Assembly: GCF_030150285.1 (NCBI RefSeq)
Contig: NZ_JASLGE010000054.1
Location: forward strand, 62,001 to 126,000
Length of the DNA stretch: 64,000 nucleotides
From: Pseudomonas sp.
Lineage (GTDB): Bacteria > Pseudomonadota > Gammaproteobacteria > Pseudomonadales > Pseudomonadaceae
Reading direction: 5' to 3'
A program made the position numbers and the translations under genes. The notes under the pieces are model-generated. The model was not told the DNA's origin, did not search any database, and saw only the letters and a list, made by a program, of their open reading frames with translations. Below, in pieces: positions 50,901 to 59,163 of this stretch. Numbering within the stretch: position 1 is the first letter of the stretch; each line of letters begins with the position of its first letter.

Positions 50901-53877
50901 AGCCGATTTATACAAGTGGCGCCCTCATAACCCGGAACTCATTAAGTCGAGCGAATACTTCATCGTCCAGGCAAAAGATTTAGCGTTTGTGAATGCCTAT
51001 CGGGCCATACCCACTCGATCATTCCAACGTGATTTTGATGCTTACTTGTCGAGGGCAAAGGCTGGCTATGAAATGCTCATCAATACTTTATTGGCCAATC
51101 TGCCTTTGGTTGAGCGGGTTGCGCTTGAATATGGCCGTGTTGATCTGTATGGCTTACGACAGCTTTTGAACTATGAAGAAATTGCCAAAGCGGACCCGAC
51201 CAAACATAAAAGCCAGGGTCGATACGGTTTTATATTAAAAACAACGTATCAGGCGGTTCAGCGAGTGTATGAGGTTTTCCCGCGTAAAATGATGATTCGG
51301 CTATTGCCTGCTGACTTTAAGCTCGTTGTTGGTGGTGTAACGGGTGATAAACAAATCAGCAGCACAAGCGGTCTCTCATCGTACGTCTATGATGCCCGTA
51401 AAGGCACAGACATGCCTTTTGACTGGGCTGCCTATAGCGAAGGTGATAGCCCCAGAGAGGGCTCAAGTTCGATATTTATTGCAGATCCCATTGGTGCACA
51501 GTTTGTGAGCGCGCCACAGCTGTCATCCTCTCAACGCATACCTCAAACCTTGTCCTCCACACGCACTAAAGAGATTACCCAGCGCATAGCAACGGATTTT
51601 TACTATGTTCGTGAAAAGGATTTGCAGGCTCATTGCAAGGGCGTTACTTCTTTAGAGAAAGAAGATTTCGGACTCACTCTGATAAAAATAGTTGTTCCAT
51701 TTTGGGGAACTGTTGAGGATTTGTTATCGGGGGATCCAGACAGAATTGAATTGGCCAAGCTAAGTGCTTTGGGTGATTTGATGTTTTTTCTACCTGTCGG
51801 CAAATACCTGGGAGGGGTCACCCGCATAGTCAGGCAAGTGGGTGGGGTCGGGTTTCGCGCCGTGGTTCCACGGTTGGCACCTCTGACTGGCAGGTTGATG
51901 GTTAACCTGGTTAAAGAGGTTATACCCGATCCTGTGAGTTTGCTGAAAGGGCTGCGCGACCTGATACAGTTTGGCGCACGATACGTTGTATACCGGGTCC
52001 AAAAAGCGCTGCAGTGGATACATGAAGGTTTGCAGCAGTGTCGTACTGTGGCTCTAACACTCTTGGCGCGTACACCCATCTATAATGTTGCCAGCCATTT
52101 GGGCGTTATCGAACCCCGGCACTGGAGGCCCGTACTGGTCAAGGATGAGTTGCTGGCGGTCAATGATATTGAACATGTGGCTGTTCGTAATTTGGGAACG
52201 TATCTGGATCCGAAATTCGCACTGCTTGATTCCTTTTTCGGTCTGCCCTATGGGCCTGGATTGAAGGTGAATGAAAAGCAGGTTGATTGGAGCAAGCTGG
52301 CTGTCAGTATTGATAGAACCAAAGCCACGAAAGTTGAAGAGTCTGGACAGTTTACAGGCCTCTATGCCTATGAAAATAAGCATTACGCTGAGTATGAAAC
52401 GTACATGCTTGAGGTGGAAGTTGCGGGGCCGAGCAATAGGCTGCGAGTTGCCGACCCTGCACAAGACGTTCCAGAGTACTTGATCAATGCCGACGGGGTA
52501 CTTTCGAAACGTCCTCGTCTGGTGTTGAACCCACCCCCGCTGGATCTAACCTGGGCTCATCAGCAAAATATATCGACGGATGAAGCGAGTTTTCTGGTGA
52601 ACTGGTTTAAACATCTTGCGACAGGTTCTTCAGATGAGCGGGCGGTCGCTTTTTTGCGCAGTTTTGAATTTCCGGCAGACTCCAGGCTGGGTAAATATCA
52701 TTTGCTTCTGGCCGCGATGGAAGAGTCAAACACGGTTCCTGAGTGGGCAAACAGGTACAGGTTTAGCCCGTACTGGGATCGGGCAGCCTCTGGCAATCTT
52801 GAGACCGTTGAAGTGCTGAACGCATTGTGGAGGCTCGATCAGCGCGACAGCAGTAAAGAAGCAATCGAAGCCCTATGGAAGAGTTTCAATATGACGGGTG
52901 CCAATCGTCTTCGATTAAAAAATGAACTGCGCACAACAGGCAAGGTTTCGGCATGGGCTCAGCAACACAGGGTTGGATCAATGAATATTAGTAATCCACA
53001 ACGTTTCGATGAGATTCACTCTGTGGTGCGTTCGAGAATTGATGAGTTACAAAATACATCGCAAGGTTTCATTGATAATTTAAACAGAGTGTTGGTCAAT
53101 GACTTTTCGGATGACTTTCTACAGGCCTACGCACTCAGTCGCGGTTATAAGATAAATGTGCGGGATGCTTTATTTCGTGAAGACATAGGTGCTGTGTACC
53201 GTGCGGACTTTCGCACGCCTTCAGACATTTGCAGAGAAAATGCAATTCAAGTGACAAGCACGGAGCTTCCTGATCAATGCACCACTGGCAGAGCGATGCT
53301 GGGTAGTTTTAATTTTATGGATGCGACACGATTTTCCAAGAATGAACAGCTGGAAATGTTGATACAGGATTCCTTGAGTCCGCCATCATCACCGGGTTCG
53401 CAAGCGTCGTCATTGTCGGAGGAGAGATACAATCCGGCTCTTGAACAAAAACAAGGCTTTGTTTATTTGATCAATACCCGGGGTAAGGAGGTGGTTCCAT
53501 TGCTTGATAATAACTTGATAAATTCGAAAGTGTTTTTTATATCCTATCCAAGGTATTATTCGCATGTGCATGTTTCTGTGGGGCGCGGTCAGCAAAAGAT
53601 CGCATCCAATCATGTCTGGTTAGTGAAATATGATGGTACCGAGGCGGCCCCTATAAATAGTCTGTTTGAGCATCTTCGGGAACCACTAAGCTTCTATGAG
53701 TCCAGTATCGAGAGCGGCGCGCGGGGCGCGCGGGCAGATACACTTTCTCATAATTTATTTGTCGCTGCGAACAATCATCCGTCTATTCAGGTTCGGGATC
53801 TAACCAATATAGGCCCTTTACGCGACGAAGTGTTACCGCCGATTGCAGTCCCCAGGGAGCTATCGGGAGCTAGTTGA
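47962..53877 (+). CDS. Giant dermonecrotic-toxin-family protein with putative ADP-ribosyltransferase tail
   Basis: 1971 residues from the ATG at 47962 (GAGGG upstream; a GTG one codon earlier is possible). The long N-terminal and middle parts have the look of the pseudomonad dermonecrotic-toxin N-terminal family (former DUF6543), including the hydrophobic stretch near residues 1235-1330 (LIKIVVPFWGTVEDLL, DLMFFLPVGKYLGG). The last 230 residues hold AVYRADFRTPSDI with Arg1747, Asp1749 and Arg1751, the RxDxR pattern seen in cholera and pertussis toxins. No clear STS or ExE was found, so activity is uncertain. No signal peptide, and no immunity gene next to it; route of export unknown. The 3' part is visibly richer in A and T. 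Confidence 0.7.
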   Translation: MVDTQETILASVSISDRQDSLQQTEWCQRLIQTATTALHMLGRQPPLAIPTLAAYEQVMSYLDVTPKDALKQAFNAMLNETPGARIFDPDEVYISRYFPPDGKAGRQMLTQVFEEYRTAQSIQGLSAIDDIDVTFTLYGYEHPERSAGRFNVAEIRFSRLRDIFAQANKAHITDINIRQTPKGWLCTVLAEHLKTEADLRFSDGTLSKSGHRLIEGLLDKGAEKPGVFALQVNTREGAAIDLNGAVVVTQSPEQLPERTALPLLLLIPGQGIEEFADAFEYRQALRDVWLRSSEHASILQRQMAYETAGATGYVDWVNVSSRPVSMTDFIATRFNAFLQKQKQDIEYLATRASALTVAFLNGIIDIKPLFDITDVLHSREEKLNDKNPEYERWNMTSALIAALARQFPRLKALQRQLPIEKRYNPRELHLNSYSKEAEGAAPLEGRLPVLSNSLETLWRARLHASPVSDYASSDDRLCLALSPTAAYGAPDTVVVELETIKLLFDKFADQYHATQTEAAKARAEEVADIDLVLFAMGHEPSPWKRSAIVPNLAINTVVDYSARTYAPINTEDLTVSIDAPLFQNNRLYRELYIRKVLSPFKLERPETPEQTSHVINRLLEIRASLSLCVQAGSSLIAGVIDKTNEDDIRSVTEQFIFRQQVGAGDKTIVTHLLDTLLYALAPAEQASIQALASHSPTAGLEKLLYSDAAQQLGRQLLEKLDWYGCRPSETVTGELLAQLVWKAVAIVDGGHSAFADALTVDPANSQSLWGKNYATLRLERLQDLQDTTKATSAATALLLARVLDFTLPAEYFIRDIPDDVFYGSVRWLNFKHAVNLAEAIKNGSSRDMSFPEVMAFLVRMADEANKQAVVTGEQPLAASQMGFALAGTRLEPTLMWAAAHGVIPCKGFVDYSLEEINEAAAKLDLHEQALREGALALGAQMPDRIAQAKAELERLNLPVDTLLVGPKGDLATLLDVYASEADLYKWRPHNPELIKSSEYFIVQAKDLAFVNAYRAIPTRSFQRDFDAYLSRAKAGYEMLINTLLANLPLVERVALEYGRVDLYGLRQLLNYEEIAKADPTKHKSQGRYGFILKTTYQAVQRVYEVFPRKMMIRLLPADFKLVVGGVTGDKQISSTSGLSSYVYDARKGTDMPFDWAAYSEGDSPREGSSSIFIADPIGAQFVSAPQLSSSQRIPQTLSSTRTKEITQRIATDFYYVREKDLQAHCKGVTSLEKEDFGLTLIKIVVPFWGTVEDLLSGDPDRIELAKLSALGDLMFFLPVGKYLGGVTRIVRQVGGVGFRAVVPRLAPLTGRLMVNLVKEVIPDPVSLLKGLRDLIQFGARYVVYRVQKALQWIHEGLQQCRTVALTLLARTPIYNVASHLGVIEPRHWRPVLVKDELLAVNDIEHVAVRNLGTYLDPKFALLDSFFGLPYGPGLKVNEKQVDWSKLAVSIDRTKATKVEESGQFTGLYAYENKHYAEYETYMLEVEVAGPSNRLRVADPAQDVPEYLINADGVLSKRPRLVLNPPPLDLTWAHQQNISTDEASFLVNWFKHLATGSSDERAVAFLRSFEFPADSRLGKYHLLLAAMEESNTVPEWANRYRFSPYWDRAASGNLETVEVLNALWRLDQRDSSKEAIEALWKSFNMTGANRLRLKNELRTTGKVSAWAQQHRVGSMNISNPQRFDEIHSVVRSRIDELQNTSQGFIDNLNRVLVNDFSDDFLQAYALSRGYKINVRDALFREDIGAVYRADFRTPSDICRENAIQVTSTELPDQCTTGRAMLGSFNFMDATRFSKNEQLEMLIQDSLSPPSSPGSQASSLSEERYNPALEQKQGFVYLINTRGKEVVPLLDNNLINSKVFFISYPRYYSHVHVSVGRGQQKIASNHVWLVKYDGTEAAPINSLFEHLREPLSFYESSIESGARGARADTLSHNLFVAANNHPSIQVRDLTNIGPLRDEVLPPIAVPRELSGAS

Positions 53878-53913
53878 ACGTTGGGTTTAACTTTTAAAGT
53901 TGTTTAACCCAAT

Positions 53914-53936
53914 CGACCGCCGATAAACGGCGGTCG
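53914..53936. terminator. Terminator after the giant gene
   Basis: Nine perfect pairs (CGACCGCCG and CGGCGGTCG) around a five-base loop, between the toxin-like gene and the convergent DUF1269 gene. Confidence 0.75.
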
Positions 53937-53962
53937 TTCAGGCTATTGAGCTGCCAAGCCGA

Positions 53963-54496
53963 TCAAGCCTGTACCTGTGAAGTGGTTTCGGACAGCGCTT
54001 CCTGCAATTTTTGCTCTTGCTCGGGTGACAGGGAAGTGCGCAGCAACTTGCCCTGGAAGTCAGACGCTTTCAGTTCTTCCATGACCTTTTCCGGTTGGAA
54101 TTTGCGCAGCAGCACAAACAGGGCGGACGAGTCATTCGGGATGGTTTCACTTAACTTCTTGATGAAATCATCATCAATGCCGAAGTCGCTCATTGAACCC
54201 GACAACGCGCCTGTGCCCGCGCCCAATGCGCCGCCGATGGCAAAACCGGCCAGAGGGTTGAGGAATAAAAGCCCCACCAGGGCACCCCACAAGCCGCCTG
54301 TTACCAGGCCTGACGTTGCACCCAGTGCGGTCAGGTTGACGCTTTGCTTGATGTGAACCTTGCCTTCGGCATTGCGTACCACAATGACCGCGTCTTCCAA
54401 CTCGACCAAGTGTTCCTTGCCGAGCGAGACCATTTTGGTCAGTGCGCGGTCTGCTTCATCGATCTTGGAAAACCCCACTACTATTAAATCGGACAT
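53963..54496 (-). CDS. DUF1269 membrane protein
   Basis: 177 residues from the ATG at 54496 (AAGGA nine bases upstream). The family is DUF1269: MSDLIVVGFSKIDEADRALT, then a Gly-rich hydrophobic segment (residues about 60-115) with NPLAGFAIGGALGAGTGALSG, and an acidic helical end. Proteins of this family are small membrane-associated proteins without a defined role. It is convergent with the toxin-like gene and separate from csrA by about 290 bases. Confidence 0.85.
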   Translation of the reverse strand: MSDLIVVGFSKIDEADRALTKMVSLGKEHLVELEDAVIVVRNAEGKVHIKQSVNLTALGATSGLVTGGLWGALVGLLFLNPLAGFAIGGALGAGTGALSGSMSDFGIDDDFIKKLSETIPNDSSALFVLLRKFQPEKVMEELKASDFQGKLLRTSLSPEQEQKLQEALSETTSQVQA

Positions 54497-54732
54497 GCCT
54501 TTCATTCCTTTGCTGTACAGGTCTCGCCCTTGGCCGGGCGGCCATGAGGTGCGTCTTTCAAGTCGTCGTAATACCAAACAGCTTTGTGCAGCGGTTCGGG
54601 TGATCAGAACCTTCTGTGAGAAATGAGCGTGGTCGCTAACAGGCGAACGGTCAAGTCAGGGTAGGAATAATTGCAGGGATGAAGGGGTTTTTTAGGTGCG
54701 GAAGAGGGGGAGCGGGCAGGAAATGAGTCGAG

Positions 54733-54754
54733 GAGGGCTGGTAAGGCAGCCCTC
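54733..54754. terminator. Hairpin after csrA
   Basis: Eight perfect pairs (GAGGGCTG and CAGCCCTC) with a six-base loop, 33 bases after the csrA stop on the minus strand. A second six-pair stem lies at 54764-54782. Neither has a clear T run. Confidence 0.5.
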
Positions 54755-54786
54755 ACACTCAGTCCAGAGGCTGGTACTCTGGAAGC

Positions 54787-54981
54787 TTAGGGCTGATTGC
54801 CCTTGTCCGCAGCCGTCAGGCCAGCCTGGATGCGCTGGTAGATTTCTTCACGGTGTACCGCGACGTCTTTGGGCGCATTGATACCGATTCGGACCTGTTG
54901 GCCGCTGACCCCTAAAATAGTGATCGTAATATCGTCGCCGATGTTTATGCTTTCACCGACTTTGCGGGTGAGTATCAGCAT
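54787..54981 (-). CDS. csrA: CsrA/RsmA-family RNA-binding regulator
   Basis: 64 residues with the CsrA fold: MLILTRKVGESINIGDDITI, GVSGQQVRIGINAPKDVAVH and RREEIYxRIQ, all diagnostic. CsrA/RsmA proteins bind GGA-containing leaders and block translation, and in pseudomonads they respond to the GacS/GacA small RNAs. Pseudomonads carry several paralogues; this copy cannot be assigned to RsmA, RsmE or another with certainty. Its targets include biofilm and secretion genes, so it may bear on the wss operon and toxin-like gene, but nothing in the window proves that. Confidence 0.95.
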   Translation of the reverse strand: MLILTRKVGESINIGDDITITILGVSGQQVRIGINAPKDVAVHREEIYQRIQAGLTAADKGNQP

Positions 54982-55233
54982 TTTTTACTCCTTGATGGCT
55001 TTGTAAGGCACGTCTCTGAGACGGTGCGGCTTCGGTCAGGACTACAGAATACTGCTAAGTGCATATAAATGCGCCGCTCATTACAGACGTCATAAGCAGA
55101 GATTTAATTCCCGGAAAGGGGAAAACTCATGCCGACATACCCTAAATAAGGGCGGATAAGATTTGTTCAAGGAGAGCAAAGGCCGCTGCCCCAGTGATAA
55201 AATCGACCCACTCAAACAGACAGGGGAAACGCA

Positions 55234-55590
55234 GTGCGTAAAGTCATCGTGATGACAGCAATATTGGCCTTGACGGCTTGCGGTCAGGAGTCTAACGATA
55301 AAACCCAGCCGGCTAAAGTGGCTTCTGAATCAACGGTCGTCCAAACGCCGGTGGCGCAATGGGCGCTGGAGCTTACCGAGGGTCAGCGCGCAACCATTAC
55401 GGACACCACGGGCAGGCTGCTCGACAATGGTTTCACAACGTATATTTCCGAGCATGAGGGTGTTCAGCATTTCCTGATCGGGCCCTTCGAAACCGAAGCC
55501 CAGGCGCTGGATGCGCAGGCCCGGATGAAGCTCAAGCCCAAACTCGATGGTATCGAAACCAACGTGATTAAGTTACCTGCCGCGAAATAA
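55234..55590 (+). CDS. Lipoprotein with SPOR-like domain
   Basis: 118 residues. A signal sequence ends in a lipobox LTAC with Cys16, so it is a lipoprotein, with Gln after the Cys rather than Asp, favouring the outer membrane. Residues about 75-115 (QHFLIGPFETEAQALDAQAR) resemble a SPOR domain, which binds denuded peptidoglycan. The gene has a clear ribosome site (GGGGAAACGCA) and no partner. The remaining intergenic DNA (54982-55233) contains no gene I can support. Confidence 0.7.
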   Translation: MRKVIVMTAILALTACGQESNDKTQPAKVASESTVVQTPVAQWALELTEGQRATITDTTGRLLDNGFTTYISEHEGVQHFLIGPFETEAQALDAQARMKLKPKLDGIETNVIKLPAAK

Positions 55591-55737
55591 CCTGCCGCAG
55601 CGTCGTGTAACAGCCAAGCGTAGTCGCAACTGGCGCTATACGGCGCCCTTGGCAAGATTTTTTTGTTGATGCGCAACGGGCGCATTGATGTTACCCAGGT
55701 GCTCATCGACGAAGCACGACGACAAGGGCACTAAAGG

Positions 55738-56358
55738 ATGGGCAATCACAAGATTGAAATTCGTCGAAGCAATGTCGAAAAAATCCTTTTGGGTGCAGAG
55801 AAGGTGTTTGCCGAAAAGGGGTTTGCCGGTGCAGCGATGGCTGATATTGCGGCCGAGGTGCAACTGCCGCGTTCCAACCTGCATTACTATTTCAGCACCA
55901 AGACCGAGCTGTACAGCGCGGTGTTACTGGGTTTGCTGGAGGTCTGGAAGCAGGACGCGCTGTGCTTTGAGACCTACGACGATCCCGGGCTGGTGCTCAG
56001 TACTTACATACGGGCCAAGATGAACCATTCGCGTTCGCGGCCTCATGGCTCCAAGGTCTGGGCCGATGAGATCATCCACGGTGCACCGGTGTTGGGGGCG
56101 ATGCTGGAAGCCAGCCTGTATGAATGGGCGAAGATGAAAGAAGCGAAAATTCGCCAATGGGTGGCGGACAAACGCATCCTGGCGGTGGAGCCGTCCAGCC
56201 TGTTGTACATGATTTGGGCGTCCACTCAGCATTACGCCGACTTCGACCATCAAGTGAATATCCTCAACGATCATCAACCCTTGTCTGATATTCAGTTCGA
56301 ACGCGCGGTGCAAACCGTGACGCGGGTCATACTGCGGGGCATCGGCCTGGAGCCTTGA
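55738..56358 (+). CDS. TetR-family regulator, RutR-like
   Basis: 206 residues. The N-terminal HTH is of TetR type (EKILLGAEKVFAEKGFAG, then PRSNLHYYFSTKTELYSAVL), and the C-terminal domain matches the RutR/YcdC branch, including KVWADEIIHGAPVLG and an IWASTQHYADFDHQV segment. RutR of E. coli senses uracil. Placed beside the pyrimidine catabolic genes, it is likely the uracil-responsive regulator of this cluster. It is convergent with preA. Confidence 0.85.
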   Translation: MGNHKIEIRRSNVEKILLGAEKVFAEKGFAGAAMADIAAEVQLPRSNLHYYFSTKTELYSAVLLGLLEVWKQDALCFETYDDPGLVLSTYIRAKMNHSRSRPHGSKVWADEIIHGAPVLGAMLEASLYEWAKMKEAKIRQWVADKRILAVEPSSLLYMIWASTQHYADFDHQVNILNDHQPLSDIQFERAVQTVTRVILRGIGLEP

Positions 56359-56402
56359 CCCCCTCTTTCAATCCCCTCTGTAGTCGCTGCCGAAGGCGGT
56401 GA

Positions 56403-56421
56403 AGGTGCGCGAAGCGCGCCT
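56403..56421. terminator. Hairpin between the TetR gene and preA
   Basis: AGGTGCGC, GAA, GCGCGCCT pair over eight positions (one G-T) in the 104 bases between these convergent genes. Weak but well placed. Confidence 0.4.
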
Positions 56422-56462
56422 GCTCAAGCGCTTCACTCACCTTCACAGCCTGTTTCAAAGGC

Positions 56463-57737
56463 CTACAACGCCACGTGGTACGGGTTACGCGGGTCATGGT
56501 TCCAGTCCAGGAACGGCTTGCCGGTGTTCTGCGGCACCATTTCGATACAATCCTCGACCGGGCACGTGATCTGGCACAGGTTGCAGCCCACGCATTCGTC
56601 ATCAATCACTTCGTAAAGGCGGGTACCGTCGGCTTGTTTCAAGCTGGCAATGGCCTGGTGCGAGGTGTCTTCGCAGGCAATGTGGCAGCGGCCGCATCCA
56701 ATACAGGCGTCCTGATCGATTTTGGCGATCACCTGGTAATTGATATCCAGATATTTCCAATCGGTGGTATTACCCACAGCGCGGCCGGAAAAGTCGTCCA
56801 GGCTGGCGTAGCCTTGGCTGTCCATCCAGCGCGATAAACCATCCTTCATCTCTTCAACAATGCGAAACCCGTGCAGCATCGCGGCCGTGCACACTTGCAC
56901 CGAGCCGCAGCCCAGGGCAATGAACTCAGCGGCATCGCGCCAACTGCCAATGCCGCCAATGCCCGAGATCGGTAAGCCCCGGGTCTGAGGGTCGCGGGCA
57001 ATTTCGGCCACCATGTTCAGCGCAATCGGTTTGACGGCTGAGCCGCAGTAGCCGCCGTGGGTGCTTTGGGTGCCCACCACGGGCAGGGCGACCATGCGCT
57101 CCAGGTCGACGCTGGTGATCGAGTTGATGGTGTTGATCAGCGACACGGCGTCCGCACCGCCGCGATGGGCGGCACGCGCGCTGAGGCGCACATCGGTAAT
57201 GTTGGGCGTGAGTTTGACGATCACCGGCAGCGAGCAATACGTCTTGCACCAGCGGGTCACCATCTCCACGTACTCCGGCACCTGGCCCACCGCTGCGCCC
57301 ATGCCGCGCTCTGGCATGCCGTGGGGGCAGCCGAAGTTCAGCTCAATACCATCGGCACCGGTGGCCTCCACCAGCGGCAGAATGTATTTCCACGAAGCCT
57401 CTTCGCACGGCACCATCAGCGACACAATTAACGCTCGATCGGGCCAGTCCTTCTTGACCTGAGTGATCTCGCGCAAATTGATTTCAAGGGAACGGTCGGT
57501 AATCAATTCGATATTGTTGATGCCCATGACTTCGCGGTTCGGTCCGAAGTGCGCCGAATAACGCGACGACACGTTGACAGCAGCGGGGTCTTCTCCAAGG
57601 GTCTTCCAGACCACCCCCCCCCAGCCGGCCTCATAGGCGCGCACCACGTTGTAGGCCTTGTCAGTCGGCGGCGCTGAGGCCAGCCAGAACGGATTAGGGG
57701 CTTTGATACCGGCGAAGTTAATCGAGAGATCGGCCAT
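56463..57737 (-). CDS. preA: NAD-dependent dihydropyrimidine dehydrogenase, PreA subunit
   Basis: 424 residues. The N-terminal 320 form a dihydroorotate-dehydrogenase-like FMN barrel with the active-site Cys in LNFGCPHGMPERGMG. The C-terminal part has two 4Fe-4S clusters (CIGCGRCHIAC and CVGCNLCQITCP). It reduces uracil and thymine to the dihydro forms together with PreT, the first step of the reductive route. It starts one base after the preT stop, so the order is hydA-preT-preA on one transcript. Confidence 0.95.
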   Translation of the reverse strand: MADLSINFAGIKAPNPFWLASAPPTDKAYNVVRAYEAGWGGVVWKTLGEDPAAVNVSSRYSAHFGPNREVMGINNIELITDRSLEINLREITQVKKDWPDRALIVSLMVPCEEASWKYILPLVEATGADGIELNFGCPHGMPERGMGAAVGQVPEYVEMVTRWCKTYCSLPVIVKLTPNITDVRLSARAAHRGGADAVSLINTINSITSVDLERMVALPVVGTQSTHGGYCGSAVKPIALNMVAEIARDPQTRGLPISGIGGIGSWRDAAEFIALGCGSVQVCTAAMLHGFRIVEEMKDGLSRWMDSQGYASLDDFSGRAVGNTTDWKYLDINYQVIAKIDQDACIGCGRCHIACEDTSHQAIASLKQADGTRLYEVIDDECVGCNLCQITCPVEDCIEMVPQNTGKPFLDWNHDPRNPYHVAL

Positions 57738-59105
57738 TTACGCAGCCTCCTGGTTGAGCATGAGTCGGGCATGGATAGCTTCAGCGGCCAGTTTGCCGTG
57801 CTGCACGGCCTGCACGGTGAGGTCCTGGCCCAGTGAGGTGCAATCGCCGCCGGCGTACACGCCAGGCACGCTGGTGCACAGGTGTTCGTCAACCTGAATG
57901 CGGTCGCCCACCCTGGCGAGCGAATGCGCCACGGGATCACTCAGCGCCGCTTCATCGAAGGCCTGACCGATGGCCTTGAACACGGCGTCGGCGGCCAGTT
58001 CAAACGTCTCACCCGTGGTGTGCAGCCGCCCGTTCTCATATTGCGTGCGGGCAAAGCGCATACCGCGTACTTGACCCTGCTCGTCCAGCAGCACTTCATC
58101 CGGTTGCGCCCAGGTGATCAGCCGCACCTGATTGGCCTTGGCGATGTCCTGTTCGTGCCCGGTGGCCCCCATGTCCTCCAGCCCGCGGCGGTACACCAGG
58201 CTGACTTCACGGGCCCCCAGGCGGGCCATTTGCACCGCCATGTCGATGGCCGTGTTGCCCGCGCCCAGCACAATGCAGTGTTCGGCCAAGGGCAGTTGGG
58301 TCAGGTCATCGCTCTGGCGTAATTCGCGGATGTAATCGGTGGCTGCCAGCAGCCCCGGAGCCTCCTCATGGGCCAGGCCCAACTGGCGAGTGGCCGCCAG
58401 CCCCAGCCCCAGAAAAACCGAGTCAAATTGTTGCTGCAATTCGCTCAGGGTCAGGTTGTCGCCCAGGCGCTGGCCATGGCGCACTTCAATGCCGCCAATG
58501 CCCAGCACAAAATCCACTTCGCGTTGAGCGAAGTCGTCCACCAGTTTGTACTTGGCGATGCCGTATTCATTGAGCCCGCCGGATTTTTCCCGCGCTTCGA
58601 AAATCACCACCTCGTGGCCGTGCAGGGCCAGGCGGTGGGCGCATGCCAGGCCTGCCGGGCCAGCACCGACCACGGCGATGCGTTTGCCGGTCGGTGCCGC
58701 GCGCTGGAACGGGTGTTCACTGAACTCGGCATGGTCGACGGCATAACGCTGCAACAGACCGATCAATACCGGGGCACATTCCTGCGCGTTGTTGCGCACG
58801 CAGGCTTGCTCGCACAGCACTTCGGTCGGGCATACCCGGGCACAACTACCGCCGAGAATATTGGACGAAAGAATTTTCTGTGCTGCACCTTGCACGTTTT
58901 CCTGCTGGATATTGCGAATAAACGACGGGATGTCGATATCGCTGGGGCACGCGTTAACGCAGGGTGCGTCGTAGCAATACAGGCAACGTGCGCTCTCCAG
59001 TTCGGCCTGGCGGGCGTTCAGCGGCGGTGCCAGGTCGGTGAAATGGCTGGCCAATACCAGCGCATTGTCGTGGGGATGCGGTAAGTGGTTCAGGGATTTG
59101 ATCAC
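57738..59105 (-). CDS. preT: NAD-dependent dihydropyrimidine dehydrogenase, PreT subunit
   Basis: 455 residues. The N-terminus holds Cys-rich Fe-S motifs (CLYCYDAPCVNACP and CARVCPTEVLCEQACV), then an FAD site (VVGAGPAGLACAHR) and an NAD(P)H site (VLGAGNTAIDMAVQMARLG). It passes electrons from NADH to PreA. The gene is 58 bases downstream of the dihydropyrimidinase gene. Confidence 0.95.
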   Translation of the reverse strand: MIKSLNHLPHPHDNALVLASHFTDLAPPLNARQAELESARCLYCYDAPCVNACPSDIDIPSFIRNIQQENVQGAAQKILSSNILGGSCARVCPTEVLCEQACVRNNAQECAPVLIGLLQRYAVDHAEFSEHPFQRAAPTGKRIAVVGAGPAGLACAHRLALHGHEVVIFEAREKSGGLNEYGIAKYKLVDDFAQREVDFVLGIGGIEVRHGQRLGDNLTLSELQQQFDSVFLGLGLAATRQLGLAHEEAPGLLAATDYIRELRQSDDLTQLPLAEHCIVLGAGNTAIDMAVQMARLGAREVSLVYRRGLEDMGATGHEQDIAKANQVRLITWAQPDEVLLDEQGQVRGMRFARTQYENGRLHTTGETFELAADAVFKAIGQAFDEAALSDPVAHSLARVGDRIQVDEHLCTSVPGVYAGGDCTSLGQDLTVQAVQHGKLAAEAIHARLMLNQEAA

Positions 59106-59163
59106 GATTACTACCTCACGGTTGTGGGGATCGTCCTGCCTCTGTCGGGCAGTGGGCGTACAG

